Below, in pieces: positions 1-8,466 of a DNA stretch of 42,299 bases. Both the position numbers and the translations under genes were made by a program. The first letter of the stretch is position 1, and every line of letters starts with the position of its first letter. This stretch comes from Verrucomicrobiota bacterium (GTDB taxonomy: Bacteria; Verrucomicrobiota; Verrucomicrobiia; Limisphaerales; UBA9464): NCBI GenBank assembly GCA_947471985.1, contig CANIZL010000057.1, positions 1 to 42,299 on the forward strand, read 5' to 3'. The notes beneath the pieces are model-generated. The model was not told the DNA's origin and searched no databases. It saw nothing but the letters and a program-made list of their open reading frames with translations.

Positions 1-1419
1 CCCGGCCGCAGCGAGGGGATTTTCGCGGAGTGGAACTGGGACGGCCAGGTCCTGACCCTCCGGAACTGTCGTTACGGCCACTTCGCCCTGTACTACCATG
101 CGACCCCGGAGCGGATCATCGTCTCCACCTCCCTGCAAACCCTCCTGGAGCAGGGGGCTCCCGCCGATTTGAACGACGCAGCGATCGCCTTCTTCCTGCG
201 CCGCGGCTCGTACGTGGGCGAAGACTCACCCTTTCAGGCGATCCGCCAATTGCCCGCGAACTCCCGGGGTGAATGGCGACCGGGTCGCGGCCTGCAAATC
301 CACCGCGGATCGCTGACCTACCGCCGTCAAAACCTGACGCGCGAAGCGGCGATGGACGGCTTCAGCACCCTCTTCAAAGCCGGTGTCCGCCGACGCGCCC
401 CGCGCGGCGACGCCGCTGTACCCCTCAGCGGCGGGCGGGATTCCCGCCACATCCTCCTGGCGCTCTGCAACGAAGGTTACCCGTTGAAGTCGGTGCTGAC
501 GATGCGTCATTTCCCACCGCTGGCGGACGAGGATGCGCGGGTTGCGGCGCTCCTGACGGAAGCGCTGGGGATACCCCACACCGTGCTGGACCACGCCCCC
601 TCGGCTGTGGAACTGGAACTGCGCAAGAATCCCATCATGAACTTTGCCACGGATTGGAGCGCCTGGTTTGTGGCCGCACTGGATCAATTGCGCGGCCGCG
701 TCACGGAATTTTATAGCGGTTACGGCGGCGACGCCGTAACCCGGGGCAGCCTGCTCAATCTGGAGCGCGCGGAGATCTGGCGAAACGGTGACATGGGCAA
801 GCTGGCGACCTATATGATGACCCAGCGACCGGTGATGGAGGTGGGATTGAAGGAAACCCTGGGCTCTGCGGCTTACGAACGCTTCCACTTTGATCTGGCG
901 CGGGAGCGGCTGATCGAGGAATTGCAGCAGCATGTGGAACAGCCGAATCCGGACTTTTTCTTCACCTTCCACAACGCACTAAAAATGAGGGTCGCGCCGA
1001 AACTGTTCCCGATGTGCTCGGAAGTGGCCCACATCTATGCCCCGTTTCTGGACTATGAAGTCTTCGATCTGCTCGCCTCCCTGCCCGCGGAAATGAATTT
1101 GGATATAACCTTCCACACCGAGGCCATTCACCGCGCTTTTCCCAAGTACCAGGACGTTCCTTTCGTCAACCCCAAGGCCGGGCTTCGCATTGATCCTGCG
1201 TTTTTCCGAAGATACGCCCGCGAGACGACCCACTTTGTCCTCCAGCGGCAGGCCTCGGAAATTTACGATATTTCCAAGGTAACCGAACGACTCAGCGGCT
1301 GCCGGGTCTCGGGTGACGGCCGATTGCTGCAGTGGCTGAATCCTTCCAGGATCCTCTGCCTGCTCCAGCTGGAGGACACCGTCGCCGCAGCCAAATCTCT
1401 CTCGAACAAAGCCTCGTGA
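1..1419 (+). CDS. Asparagine synthase-like amidotransferase (5' partial)
   Basis: The reading frame is open from the first base, so the start lies outside the window. The first ~85 codons resemble the end of a class II glutamine amidotransferase (Ntn) domain. The synthase domain follows, with a PP-loop ATP-binding motif VPLSGGRDSRH near nt 421-453 and a second loop YSGYGGDAV near nt 712-738. Family members amidate carboxylates using ATP and glutamine or ammonia. Homologues inside glycan clusters often modify sugars or peptides rather than make asparagine. The gene is followed on the same strand by other glycan genes. Whether the N-terminal catalytic Cys is present cannot be seen. An internal TTG at 169 is in frame but sits inside the domain and is not the true start. 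Confidence 0.8.
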   Translation, partial: PGRSEGIFAEWNWDGQVLTLRNCRYGHFALYYHATPERIIVSTSLQTLLEQGAPADLNDAAIAFFLRRGSYVGEDSPFQAIRQLPANSRGEWRPGRGLQIHRGSLTYRRQNLTREAAMDGFSTLFKAGVRRRAPRGDAAVPLSGGRDSRHILLALCNEGYPLKSVLTMRHFPPLADEDARVAALLTEALGIPHTVLDHAPSAVELELRKNPIMNFATDWSAWFVAALDQLRGRVTEFYSGYGGDAVTRGSLLNLERAEIWRNGDMGKLATYMMTQRPVMEVGLKETLGSAAYERFHFDLARERLIEELQQHVEQPNPDFFFTFHNALKMRVAPKLFPMCSEVAHIYAPFLDYEVFDLLASLPAEMNLDITFHTEAIHRAFPKYQDVPFVNPKAGLRIDPAFFRRYARETTHFVLQRQASEIYDISKVTERLSGCRVSGDGRLLQWLNPSRILCLLQLEDTVAAAKSLSNKAS

Positions 1420-1445
1420 TATCCTCGACGACAGAGTCATATCCC

Positions 1446-2435
1446 ATGACGCAGGAGGATTCCTTCCGCGTCACCTTGGATCGGGATGCACGTTCCGAGC
1501 AGATCGTGCAGGAACTGAAGGGTCTCATTCCGGAGGGTGGCAAAATCTTATTGGTGGATGAGCTGCACCTCCCGTGCGAATCATGGACGGCGGCAGGTGC
1601 GATCGTGCGTTTTGATAGCGGCTGGGGCGGTCCGTTTCCCGAGGCCTCCGTGCTCTCCCAGTTGGAACGTTTCCATCGATCCGGGGTGCAATTCGTGGTG
1701 TTCGCCTGGCCGGCACTGTGGTGGTTGCGTCATTACGCGGCGCTCGGAAAGCGCCTCCACGCAATCAGCCAGGATCTCAAAGTGGGCGACGGTTACGCTT
1801 TGTTTGATTTGCGGGCCAAACCGGAAGCTGCTGGCGTCGCCCAATCCACCGAGGCCTCAGGGCGGCAATCGGAAGCTGTCCGTCAAGCCGCTCAACGCGA
1901 GCTGGAGCGGGTCCGTACGCAATTCCAGGAAAAGCTCGCGAGTCTGGAATCATCACACCGTCAGACGCTAACCTTGGCCCGGCAAAATGTCGCCCGGCTG
2001 CAAGAGGAGAATCGCGCGCTTGTCCGCGAGCGAAAACGCTGGGAGGACACCGTGGCCTACGCTCAGTGGCAGCCGCGGATGGCGGCTTTCCTCCACCACC
2101 AACTGCCGCCCACGGCGAATTTGCTGGTGGTGAGTCAAGGGGACACCGCCCTCCTTCATCTGAGCGGCCGGCCCGGCGGGCATTTCCCCCAGATGCCGGA
2201 CGGCGCCCACGCGGGCGCTCCAGCGGACAACGCGGAGGCGATCGCACATCTCGCGGAACTCCGGAAACGGGGATTCACTCACCTCCTCCTGCCCAGTTGG
2301 ACGGATTGGTGGTTTGAGCACTATCAGGAATTCGGTCGACACCTGAATCAGCAGCACCACCTGGTCGGACGGAATTCCGATTTCAGCCTTTATGAATTGT
2401 CGCCCGCCGGGTCCTCCAACCCTGCTGCACTGTAA
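1446..2435 (+). CDS. Internally duplicated glycan-cluster protein with central coiled coil
   Basis: This 329-residue cytosolic protein has no named function that I can assign. Residues ~31-122 and ~222-318 are two copies of one domain. Each runs from a beta strand (GGKILLVDE / ANLLVVSQGD) through a helix to aligned motifs (FVVFAWPALWWLRHY / HLLLPSWTDWWFEHY), then a GKRLH / GRHLN helix and a final strand (YALFDL / FSLYEL). Residues ~140-202 between them are charged and heptad-like, probably a coiled coil. I recall this domain beside glycosyltransferases in many bacterial polysaccharide loci, where it may be a non-catalytic or binding module. The ATG at 1446 was chosen because the upstream in-frame codons overlap the preceding gene. 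It lies 26 nt after that stop. Confidence 0.75.
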   Translation: MTQEDSFRVTLDRDARSEQIVQELKGLIPEGGKILLVDELHLPCESWTAAGAIVRFDSGWGGPFPEASVLSQLERFHRSGVQFVVFAWPALWWLRHYAALGKRLHAISQDLKVGDGYALFDLRAKPEAAGVAQSTEASGRQSEAVRQAAQRELERVRTQFQEKLASLESSHRQTLTLARQNVARLQEENRALVRERKRWEDTVAYAQWQPRMAAFLHHQLPPTANLLVVSQGDTALLHLSGRPGGHFPQMPDGAHAGAPADNAEAIAHLAELRKRGFTHLLLPSWTDWWFEHYQEFGRHLNQQHHLVGRNSDFSLYELSPAGSSNPAAL

Positions 2436-2518
2436 TCGATCCCCCTTCAGGCACGCTGAGCCCAAGTCAGCACCCCACCCCGTTCAAGCCCTTAAACAAG
2501 CGCCCACTCAAACTCGAC

Positions 2519-3550
2519 GTGAACTCATCTTCAACCATCCCCACCACAACCGACGCATCGGTTATTTATGCCACCTATTTCGATGCCAACTACCTGGACC
2601 GGGGATTGGCGCTCTATCAGTCCCTGCAGCGGCACAGTGGATCCTTCGTCCTATGGGTGCTCTGCCTCGACACCGAGACCGAGCAGATTCTCCGGGAATT
2701 GGATCTGCCATTCATGCGCTTGCTGCCCCTCGCGGAATTGGAGCAATTGGATCCACAACTCCTGGCCACCAAGGCAGATCGACTGAAAGTGGAGTATTAC
2801 TGGACCTGCGGTCCGTCATTTCTGCTCCACCTCTACCGGATTCTCCCGAACGCGCAGTTCATCACGTATGTTGATTCGGATATCTATTTCTTTCACCCGC
2901 CGGAACTGCTTCAGCAGAAGCTCGGAGGGAATTCCATTCTCGTCATCGATCACGGCTATATAGACTCTCGGGGAGGCGGGCGATTCAACGTAGGCCTGTT
3001 GATCTTCCGCCGGAACTCCCAGACTCAGGCGTGCCTGACGCGGTGGCGGGACCAGTGCCTCGAATGGTGTTTTGACCGCTTTGAACAGGGTAAACACGGG
3101 GACCAGGGCTACCTGGACGAATGGCCAAATCTCTACGACGTGACCATTCTGGCGCCGAATGCGGCCGGACTGGCGCCGTGGAATATTCTGCAAACGCCGG
3201 TGCGGCTTGACCCGGGCGGCTTGCATACGGACCAGGGGCCACTGTACTTCTATCATTTTGCGCGGATCCGCCGGGTCAATCGCTGGGTCTACGAATTGCA
3301 CGACTACCGATTCCACCGGACCACGCTTTCTCTTGTGGTCCGGCGGCATCTCTATCGACCCTACGCCCTGGCTTTAAGTCGAGCGGAGGCGCAGATCCGG
3401 TCGGTCGGAGGCAAGATCCGCACCGGCTCGGCGCACAATGTCAACACACCCGCCGAAGCCATTCGGAAAAAGCGGGCCGGCGACGTCCCACTGACATCGC
3501 TGGCGCGCTATCAGCGATTCATGTTCGTCATTGGCCCGTGGGCCCTCTGA
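2519..3550 (+). CDS. Nucleotide-sugar glycosyltransferase with DxD motif
   Basis: This 343-residue GT-A-type transferase resembles family 8-like and nucleotide-diphospho-sugar transferase proteins. The N-terminal strand VIYATYFDANYLDRG is the nucleotide-binding start. YVDSDIYFF carries the metal-binding D119-x-D121. GRFNVGLLIFRR is the usual acceptor-side motif, and HGDQGYLDEWP is a typical catalytic segment. It should transfer a sugar from an activated donor to a glycan at the cytoplasmic face. The start is GTG at 2519, with no better codon before the conserved strand and no Shine-Dalgarno. It lies 83 nt after the duplicated protein and is convergent with wecC, with only 53 nt between the stops. 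Donor and acceptor are unknown. Confidence 0.8.
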   Translation: MNSSSTIPTTTDASVIYATYFDANYLDRGLALYQSLQRHSGSFVLWVLCLDTETEQILRELDLPFMRLLPLAELEQLDPQLLATKADRLKVEYYWTCGPSFLLHLYRILPNAQFITYVDSDIYFFHPPELLQQKLGGNSILVIDHGYIDSRGGGRFNVGLLIFRRNSQTQACLTRWRDQCLEWCFDRFEQGKHGDQGYLDEWPNLYDVTILAPNAAGLAPWNILQTPVRLDPGGLHTDQGPLYFYHFARIRRVNRWVYELHDYRFHRTTLSLVVRRHLYRPYALALSRAEAQIRSVGGKIRTGSAHNVNTPAEAIRKKRAGDVPLTSLARYQRFMFVIGPWAL

Positions 3551-3603
3551 AGATTGCCGAGCGCCCCCCCAACCTGGCGGGCTGCCACTTTCCACGAAGG
3601 CGG

Positions 3604-4950
3604 CTACTTGCGAGCTTTGGTGGCCTTGGCTGGCTTGATCGCCGGAACCTTGCTGCCCGCTGCAGGCTTACCTTGCCCATCGCCGATGAGGTGGGTGGTG
3701 AAACCCGCCTTCTCCCATTTCTCGCGATTGAGACAGTTCCGGGTGTCGAAGATCTGCTTGCTCCGAACCAATTCACCGACCGAGCTCGGATCGAGGTATC
3801 GGTACTCGTTGTGATCGGTCAACAGCACGATGAGATCCGCATCGCGGAAGGCGTCCTCGAACGCGGACAATTCGTGATCGAAGTGCTTCACGTGCGGATC
3901 ATAAATCGTCAGCCGCGGCTTGCCCACGCCCTTGCCCAACGCGGAGCCATGCACCAATTGCTCAATGATCTCCACGGAAGGGCTTTCCCGCGTGTCGTCG
4001 ACATTGCCCTTGTAAGCCACGCCCAGAATGGCAATCCGCGGGTTCTTCACCCCTTCCAGAATGGTCTTCATCTTCTGGAGGACGTGATGCGGCATGGCGT
4101 CGTTGCGCCGCCGGGCCAGGGCGATGAGTTTCGCGTCGTCCGGAAAATCCTCCACGATGAACCAGGGATCGACCGAGATGCAGTGCCCCCCGACGCCCGG
4201 TCCGGGGCGGTGGATGTTCACCCGCGGGTGCTTGTTGGCGAGATTGATCACATCCCACACATTCACCCCCAGCTTCTCGCAGATCACCGCCAGCTCGTTG
4301 GCGAGGGCGATGTTGACGTCCCGGTACGTATTCTCGACCAGCTTGGACAATTCCGCCGAAGTGGCATCCGTGCAGAAGATGTTGCCCGTGACAAAACAGC
4401 GGTAGAGGGCAGCGGCCTGCTCGGCGGACTCGCGATTGATGCCGCCGATGATGCGATCATTGGCGATCAACTCCTCCAAAATGCGCCCCGGCAGCACGCG
4501 TTCGGGGCAATGGGCGACGTAAAGATCCTTTTCCACATCCAGTTTGCTCTCCTTGAGGATGGGTAGAATGAGGTCCTTGGTGGTTCCGGCCGGGGAGGTG
4601 GATTCAAGAATGACCAGGTTTCCCTTCCGCAGATGCGGGACGATCGCCCGGGCCGCACTCTCCACGTAGGACATGTCGGCCTTTTTGCCCTGCCGGAAGG
4701 GAGTGGGGACCGCGAGGATGAAGACGTCAGCCTTCACCGGTTTGGTGCTCGCCCGGAGGTTTCCCGAGTGAATCGCGGCCGAAACCACGGTTTTCAATCC
4801 CGGTTCTTCGATGTGAATCTGCCCCCGGTTGATGGTGGCCACGACCGACTCATTGATATCCACCCCCACCACCTTGTTGCCGTGCATGGCGAACATGGAG
4901 GCAGTGGGCAGGCCGATATATCCCAACCCGAGTACACAAATTGTTTTCAA
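3604..4950 (-). CDS. wecC: UDP-N-acetyl-D-mannosaminuronate dehydrogenase
   Basis: This 448-residue UDP-sugar 6-dehydrogenase should oxidise UDP-ManNAc to UDP-ManNAcA with two NAD+. The N-terminal Rossmann motif VLGLGYIGLP is present, as are the central helix ENTYRDVNIALANELA and the catalytic loop GPGVGGHCISVDPWF with Cys257. AYKGNVDDTRESP marks the C-terminal UDP-binding domain. The last ~25 residues are Lys/Ala/Pro-rich and extra to the family. WecC was chosen over UDP-glucose dehydrogenase from the loop sequence and because wecB is divergently encoded next door. The start appears to be TTG, placed just before the Rossmann strand. A plausible promoter lies directly upstream. Confidence 0.9.
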   Translation of the reverse strand: MKTICVLGLGYIGLPTASMFAMHGNKVVGVDINESVVATINRGQIHIEEPGLKTVVSAAIHSGNLRASTKPVKADVFILAVPTPFRQGKKADMSYVESAARAIVPHLRKGNLVILESTSPAGTTKDLILPILKESKLDVEKDLYVAHCPERVLPGRILEELIANDRIIGGINRESAEQAAALYRCFVTGNIFCTDATSAELSKLVENTYRDVNIALANELAVICEKLGVNVWDVINLANKHPRVNIHRPGPGVGGHCISVDPWFIVEDFPDDAKLIALARRRNDAMPHHVLQKMKTILEGVKNPRIAILGVAYKGNVDDTRESPSVEIIEQLVHGSALGKGVGKPRLTIYDPHVKHFDHELSAFEDAFRDADLIVLLTDHNEYRYLDPSSVGELVRSKQIFDTRNCLNREKWEKAGFTTHLIGDGQGKPAAGSKVPAIKPAKATKARK

Positions 4951-5455
4951 AACAGGTAAAGGAAAAATTATTTCAACTCACTCTATAGTCAACCGTCCGT
5001 TGCCACACGACTGCCCGCCGTGAAGTCCGGGTGCAACCTGACCGCGCCGACCGCGGATCCCCGGTCCCACAGCTCTCGTAACGGCCGCAAAGTCGCTCGT
5101 CGAGGGAAGTTCGACAACTGAGTCAAACGGCGAATTTGAACGCGTTCCCGATGAAGTTCCCGGAATAAGTGGTCGCAATTTTCCTCCTAGGAACTGCCCA
5201 TCCGCCGAACTGCGAAACAGCACCCATCGCAGCAGTCGTCGGCAAATCATCAAGAATGCTTTTGAGACCCGGGGGCTCCACTGCTACGTACGGAGTTCAA
5301 TTTTTGAGCATGGAAACAAGGCAAAACCAACGGGAATCGCGAGCCTTCCACCCGCCGGATCGGCTGAACGCCGGCACCGTGAAAGCAGCGACGTTTTCGG
5401 TCCCCACCCGCGTCCACGCGAAACCGGGCTCGATCGGGCCGACCAACTGACTGGC
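4951..5455. other. Intergenic region between divergent wecC and wecB
   Basis: This 505-nt stretch holds no ORF with protein-like character. The short frames crossing it are rich in Arg, Pro and Ser and match no family. Its wecC-proximal end is AT-rich and carries the candidate promoter. A short inverted repeat (TTCCT-CCT-AGGAA) lies near 5182-5194. No convincing wecB promoter or RNA structure was found. Confidence 0.5.
4965..4992 (-). promoter_or_regulatory. Candidate promoter of wecC
   Basis: On the minus strand a TTGACT -35 (4987-4992) is followed after 16 nt by TAATTT (4965-4970) in an AT-rich patch that stands out from its surroundings. The expected transcription start falls only about 8 nt before the TTG start of wecC, which would give a nearly leaderless mRNA. 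This is pattern matching only. Confidence 0.4.
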
Positions 5456-6577
5456 ATGAAACGGCACAAGGTGGTTTCCGTCGTGGGCACCCGGCCCGAG
5501 GGCATCAAGATGGCGCCCGTGGTGCGGGCGTTCACGCAGCGCTCGGACATTTTTGAGCACATCCTGGTTTCCACCGCGCAACATCGGGAGATGCTCGACG
5601 ATGTTTTCCGCATCTTCGGCCTGAAGCCGGATATCGACCTCCAGTTGATGCAGCCCAACCAGCGCCTGGCCCAGTTCGCCGCCCGCTCGCTGGCCCGCTT
5701 GTCCGACCTCTTCGTCGAACTCGCACCGGAGGCCATTCTGGTTCAGGGAGACACCACCACGGTCATGACCGCCGGGCTCGCCGCCTTTTACCAAGGGGTC
5801 AAGGTGGGCCATGTCGAGGCGGGACTCCGCTCCTTTGATCGGCGGAATCCCTTCCCGGAAGAGATCAACCGGCGCATTGCCGGCTGTGTCGCGGATCTGC
5901 ACTTCACCCCCACGACCGGGGCGCGGGACAACCTGCTGCGCGAGGGTGTCGCCCCGGAATCCATCTTTGTAACCGGCAATACGATCGTTGACGCCCTGCG
6001 ATCCATGCCGCTCGACGGGGCCTTCGAATCGGCCGCGTTGAATGCGGTGCCTTTTTCCACCCGCCGCGTCGTGTTGGTGACGGCACATCGCCGGGAAAAC
6101 CACGGCGCACCCCTGGCCGCGGTTTGCGCCGCGCTGAAGATCCTCGCGGAACGGTTCCCCGATCTGGCGATCGTCTACCCCGTTCATCTCAATCCCAATG
6201 TGCAGGTCCCGGTCCGGGAAGCGCTGGGGAATACCCCGGGTATCTGGCTGCTGGATCCGTTGTCCTACACGGATCTCCTGAAGGTGATGAACCAATGCCA
6301 TCTGATCCTCACCGATTCCGGGGGCATTCAGGAGGAGGCGCCGTCGCTGCACAAACCCGTGCTCATCCTGCGGGACGTCACCGAGCGACCGGAGGTCGTG
6401 GAAGCCGGCGCCGGGCGGTTGGTCGGCACCGACACGGACCGGATCGTGAGCGAAGCGTCACGGCTGCTCACGGATCCCGCCGCCTACCTCCAAATGAGCG
6501 CCGCCGCGAATCCATTCGGAGACGGCACGGCGGCCGACTCGATCGTGCGGATCCTGGCCCAATCGCTCGCATCATGA
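5456..6577 (+). CDS. wecB: UDP-N-acetylglucosamine 2-epimerase (non-hydrolysing)
   Basis: This 373-residue enzyme should interconvert UDP-GlcNAc and UDP-ManNAc, the substrate for the neighbouring WecC. It has the GT-B fold of the family. VVSVVGTRPEGIKMAPV is the N-terminal signature, and GDTTTVMTAGLAAFY with VGHVEAGLRS form the active-site region. HRRENHG and SGGIQEEAP are the conserved C-terminal loops. Length is typical. The ATG at 5456 fits the family start exactly. It is divergent from wecC and 100 nt upstream of cysC, so it may lead the following glycan operon. Confidence 0.95.
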   Translation: MKRHKVVSVVGTRPEGIKMAPVVRAFTQRSDIFEHILVSTAQHREMLDDVFRIFGLKPDIDLQLMQPNQRLAQFAARSLARLSDLFVELAPEAILVQGDTTTVMTAGLAAFYQGVKVGHVEAGLRSFDRRNPFPEEINRRIAGCVADLHFTPTTGARDNLLREGVAPESIFVTGNTIVDALRSMPLDGAFESAALNAVPFSTRRVVLVTAHRRENHGAPLAAVCAALKILAERFPDLAIVYPVHLNPNVQVPVREALGNTPGIWLLDPLSYTDLLKVMNQCHLILTDSGGIQEEAPSLHKPVLILRDVTERPEVVEAGAGRLVGTDTDRIVSEASRLLTDPAAYLQMSAAANPFGDGTAADSIVRILAQSLAS

Positions 6578-6677
6578 TTCCGGCCAACGGTTGCGGCGGC
6601 GGCCGGATGTCGCCCAACGGCGACGCTGCGTTCGGCACCCGCCCGTCCGCCCCACCGGTGTCAGATTCCCGATTTCG

Positions 6678-7256
6678 ATGACGCCTGCGCTCGCCGTCTC
6701 CGCCCGCGAACGTCAGAATCGGTACGGCCATCCCGGACTGGTGGTGTGGTTCACGGGATTGAGCGGAGCGGGTAAGACCACGTTGTCCACCCGTCTGGAG
6801 CGTCGCCTCTTCGATAAAGGTCGGCTTGCCTACGCCCTGGATGGCGACGCGGTGCGAGCGGGCCTGTGTCGCGACCTGGGATTCTCCGCCCGCGATCGCC
6901 GGGAAAATGTCCGCCGGGCGGGCGAGGTGGCCGGGCTTCTGGCAGATGCTGGATTCATCGTTTTGGCCGCTTTCATTTCACCGTTCCGCAGCGAACGCGA
7001 AGCCATCCGGTCCGCCCTCCCGCCGGGACGATTCGCCGAGGTGTTTGTGAACGCACCACTGGCCACTTGCGAAGGTCGCGATGTCAAAGGGCTCTATCAA
7101 CGAGCCCGGGCGCAGCAATTGCCCGAGTTCACCGGCATCAGTTCCCCGTACGAAGCTCCCCTGACGCCGGATCTGGAACTCCGAACCGACCAGGAAGGCA
7201 TCGAGGCCTGCCTCGAAAAACTCAACGCGTTAGTCGAAGACCGACTTAAACTCTGA
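6678..7256 (+). CDS. cysC: Adenylylsulfate kinase
   Basis: This 192-residue kinase phosphorylates adenosine 5'-phosphosulfate to PAPS. The P-loop GLSGAGKTT, the APS-binding segment DGDAVRAGLCRDLGFS, ISPFRSERE and the C-terminal FTGISSPYEAP motif are all present. Length matches stand-alone CysC. ATG 6678 was chosen because codons upstream (from 6591) encode a low-complexity segment with no family counterpart. No ATP sulfurylase or cysteine-synthesis gene is nearby. The gene stops 4 nt before a glycosyltransferase gene, so the PAPS may serve a sulfotransferase acting on the glycan, although no sulfotransferase is visible in the window. Confidence 0.92.
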   Translation: MTPALAVSARERQNRYGHPGLVVWFTGLSGAGKTTLSTRLERRLFDKGRLAYALDGDAVRAGLCRDLGFSARDRRENVRRAGEVAGLLADAGFIVLAAFISPFRSEREAIRSALPPGRFAEVFVNAPLATCEGRDVKGLYQRARAQQLPEFTGISSPYEAPLTPDLELRTDQEGIEACLEKLNALVEDRLKL

Positions 7257-7260
7257 AGCC

Positions 7261-8466
7261 ATGAAACCCGTCCTGCTGATCAGTGGTGCGCTGGCCAACA
7301 AGCCATTCAATGGAGGTAACGCCTGGAGCCGGCTGTGTTGGATCCTCGGGTTCCAACGATTGGGATTCCAAGTCTGCTTCGTCGAGCAGATCCGGGCGGA
7401 TTGTTGCGTCGACGCCCACGGCGCACCCGCTGATTTCCTCGCCTCCGCGAACGTGGCGTTTTTTCACTCCGTGACGGCGCACTTCGGCCTCGCCGATTCG
7501 GCGGCGTTGCTCTGCGATGACGGCCGGCAGATCGGGACGTCGCTGGACGAACTCATCGCCCAGGCCCGTCAGGCGGAGATGCTCTTCAATCTCAGCGGCC
7601 ACCTAATCCACCCGGAACTCAAGCCCGGCCCGGCGGGTCGCATCTATTACGATGACGATCCCGGATTCACCCAATTTTGGCACGCTGCCGGGGGCGATGG
7701 CGCGCGGTTGGGCGGACACGAATTCTTTTTCACCCTCGGCGCCAACATCGGCTCCGCCGCTTGCAGCATCCCGACGGGTGGCATCCACTGGCGATCCACG
7801 CGCCCCCCCGTGGCCCTGGAGCAATGGCCCAATTGCGCCGCCGGAGCCTTTGACCGTTTCACCACCGTGGCCAGCTGGCGGGGCGCTTTCGGCACCATTC
7901 AGCACGGTGGCCGAACGTTTGGACAAAAGGCCCACGAGTTCCGCAAATTCATCACCCTGCCCCGCCGCACGGAACGAGCCTTTGAAATCGCCCTGCAAAT
8001 CCATCCCGGCGACCAACGGGACCTGGATGCGCTCCACGCGGCAAACTGGCGGATTGCGGATCCAAACCGCACGTGCGGAACCCCGGATGCCTTCCGCGCT
8101 TATGTCCAGGCCTCCAGCGCCGAGTTCTCTGTCGCTCAGGGAATCTACGTCGACACCCACAGCGGTTGGTTCAGCGATCGGACCGTCCGCTACCTGGCCT
8201 CGGGAAAACCCGTTCTGGTCCAGGATACAGGTTTCAGTCAGCACCTGCCCACCGGTGAAGGACTGTTAACCTTCCGCACCCTGGAGGAAGCAATCCACGG
8301 CGTGGAGCAATTGACGCTGGACTATCCGCGCCACGCGCAGGCAGCGCGGCGGATCGCCGAGGAACACTTCGCCGCCGACCACGTGCTGCGCCGACTGGCG
8401 GCGGATATCGGTTGGAAACTGCCAGCAATGCCACCGTCCACCCCTCGTTCACGAACCTCGCCATGA
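7261..8466 (+). CDS. Glycosyltransferase-like protein, first of tandem pair
   Basis: This 401-residue cytosolic protein has GT-B glycosyltransferase character. The N-terminal strand and Gly-rich loop (LISGALANKPFNGGNAW) resemble a Rossmann acceptor domain. The C-terminal half has SGWFSDRTVRYLASGKPV followed by QDTGFSQHLPTGEGLL, matching the donor-binding half of GT4-type enzymes. Other landmarks are YDDDPGFTQFW and a conserved IHPGD. It shares these landmarks in the same order with the next gene. The stop TGA overlaps the next ATG (ATGA at 8463-8466), so the two are translationally coupled. Donor and acceptor are unknown. Confidence 0.7.
   Translation: MKPVLLISGALANKPFNGGNAWSRLCWILGFQRLGFQVCFVEQIRADCCVDAHGAPADFLASANVAFFHSVTAHFGLADSAALLCDDGRQIGTSLDELIAQARQAEMLFNLSGHLIHPELKPGPAGRIYYDDDPGFTQFWHAAGGDGARLGGHEFFFTLGANIGSAACSIPTGGIHWRSTRPPVALEQWPNCAAGAFDRFTTVASWRGAFGTIQHGGRTFGQKAHEFRKFITLPRRTERAFEIALQIHPGDQRDLDALHAANWRIADPNRTCGTPDAFRAYVQASSAEFSVAQGIYVDTHSGWFSDRTVRYLASGKPVLVQDTGFSQHLPTGEGLLTFRTLEEAIHGVEQLTLDYPRHAQAARRIAEEHFAADHVLRRLAADIGWKLPAMPPSTPRSRTSP

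Noticed and set aside
5169-5450. Possible small gene between wecC and wecB
   Set aside because: The 93-residue translation is low in hydrophobic structure and rich in Ser, Pro and Arg, with no sign of selection that I can see.
5297-6352. 351-codon minus-strand frame across wecB
   Set aside because: Antisense to an unambiguous wecB; no protein-like motifs.
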